Source of the DNA: Planctomycetota bacterium
GTDB lineage: Bacteria > Planctomycetota > Phycisphaerae > Phycisphaerales > UBA1924
Assembly (NCBI GenBank): GCA_023412695.1
Contig: JAEYNG010000152.1
Location: forward strand, 1-6,517
Length of the DNA: 6,517 bases
Direction: 5' to 3'
Shown piece after piece: positions 6,399-6,517 of the stretch. The notes under the pieces were generated by a model. That model was given only the letters and a program-made list of their open reading frames with translations. It was not told the origin of the DNA and did no database searches. Every line of letters starts with the position of its first letter. Position 1 is the first letter of the stretch. The translations under genes and the position numbers were made by a program.

Positions 6399-6517
6399 GT
6401 TGCTTCTAGGCCCTGTCTGACGGATCGTCTGTTCGGCGCACGTACGGCGCACGGTTGCGGAGCGTACGGCGCGGGCTCGGTTGCGCCATGCTGATGGATG
6501 TGCGAGAATGCGGCACT
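6399..6517. other. Downstream region to window end
   Basis: After the stop of the hypothetical gene there is no intrinsic terminator. The 11-bp repeat array occupies 6431-6485. A frame opens at ATG 6488 and stays open to the window edge (MLMDVRECGT), but ten codons without a ribosome binding site are not enough to call a gene. TTGCGC (6481-6486) and GAGAAT (6504-6509), 17 nt apart, could be a weak promoter for a gene starting beyond the edge. Confidence 0.3.
6431..6485 (+). repeat. Degenerate 11-bp tandem repeats
   Basis: Five successive 11-nt units can be laid out from 6431: GTTCGGCGCAC, GTACGGCGCAC, GGTTGCGGAGC, GTACGGCGCGG and GCTCGGTTGCG. GTACGGCGC occurs exactly at 6442-6450 and 6464-6472 (22 nt apart), a GTTCGGCGC variant at 6431-6439, and GGTTGCG at 6453-6459 and 6479-6485. 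The 11-nt phase is close to one helical turn, as in some arrays of protein-binding sites. The function is unknown. Confidence 0.5.

Noticed and set aside
6405..6422. GGCCCTGTCTGACGG as a possible insertion-sequence terminus
   Set aside because: It vaguely recalls terminal repeats of some IS5-like elements, but there is no transposase, no matching inverted copy and no target duplication in the window.
6431..6485. CRISPR-like array
   Set aside because: The units are 11 nt, degenerate and without unique spacers of uniform length, so this is not a CRISPR.

Overview
The window comes from a GC-rich planctomycete, most likely of the class Phycisphaerae. This rests on the 16S rRNA signatures (a GGCTGC variant at the usual EUB338 site, the run CAGTAACGAATATTCCGCAA, a short helix-17 region and the CTCAAAGAAATTGACGG variant) and on an isolated 16S gene with no 23S behind it, an arrangement known in several planctomycetes. 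The assignment is from memory of these signatures, not from a search. All confident genes lie on the + strand.

Layout. Positions 1-331 hold no confident gene until the rpmB promoter (219-246) and a foldable rpmB leader. rpmB (ribosomal protein L28, 332-610) ends in a clear intrinsic terminator (644-675). Next come mcsA (787-1455) and mcsB (1452-2591), overlapping by 4 bases: the zinc-finger activator and the protein-arginine kinase. comF (best start GTG 2639, end 3535) follows with its own likely promoter. A strong rRNA promoter (3641-3668) drives a 16S rRNA gene (about 4092-5581) that has an unusually long leader of about 415 nt, a boxA-like site, a chain of hairpins, a trailer and an intrinsic terminator (5744-5783). 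A hypothetical protein gene (5916-6398) closes the window, followed by a degenerate 11-bp repeat array (6431-6485).

How it works together. The genes are mostly separate units. rpmB and 16S serve the ribosome. McsA and McsB form a protein-arginine phosphorylation module that in Firmicutes marks damaged proteins for ClpC-ClpP; neither ctsR nor clpC is next to them here. ComF is a phosphoribosyltransferase-fold protein linked to DNA uptake in competent bacteria.

The most notable structure is regulatory. A TACACT -10 element recurs at 16S, comF and the final hypothetical gene. At the two protein genes it ends exactly 7 nt before the start codon, which suggests leaderless mRNAs. The 16S unit is also complete by itself: promoter, antitermination-like box, a leader/trailer stem that would enclose the mature 16S, and a terminator. 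I found no new defence, mobile or CRISPR system.
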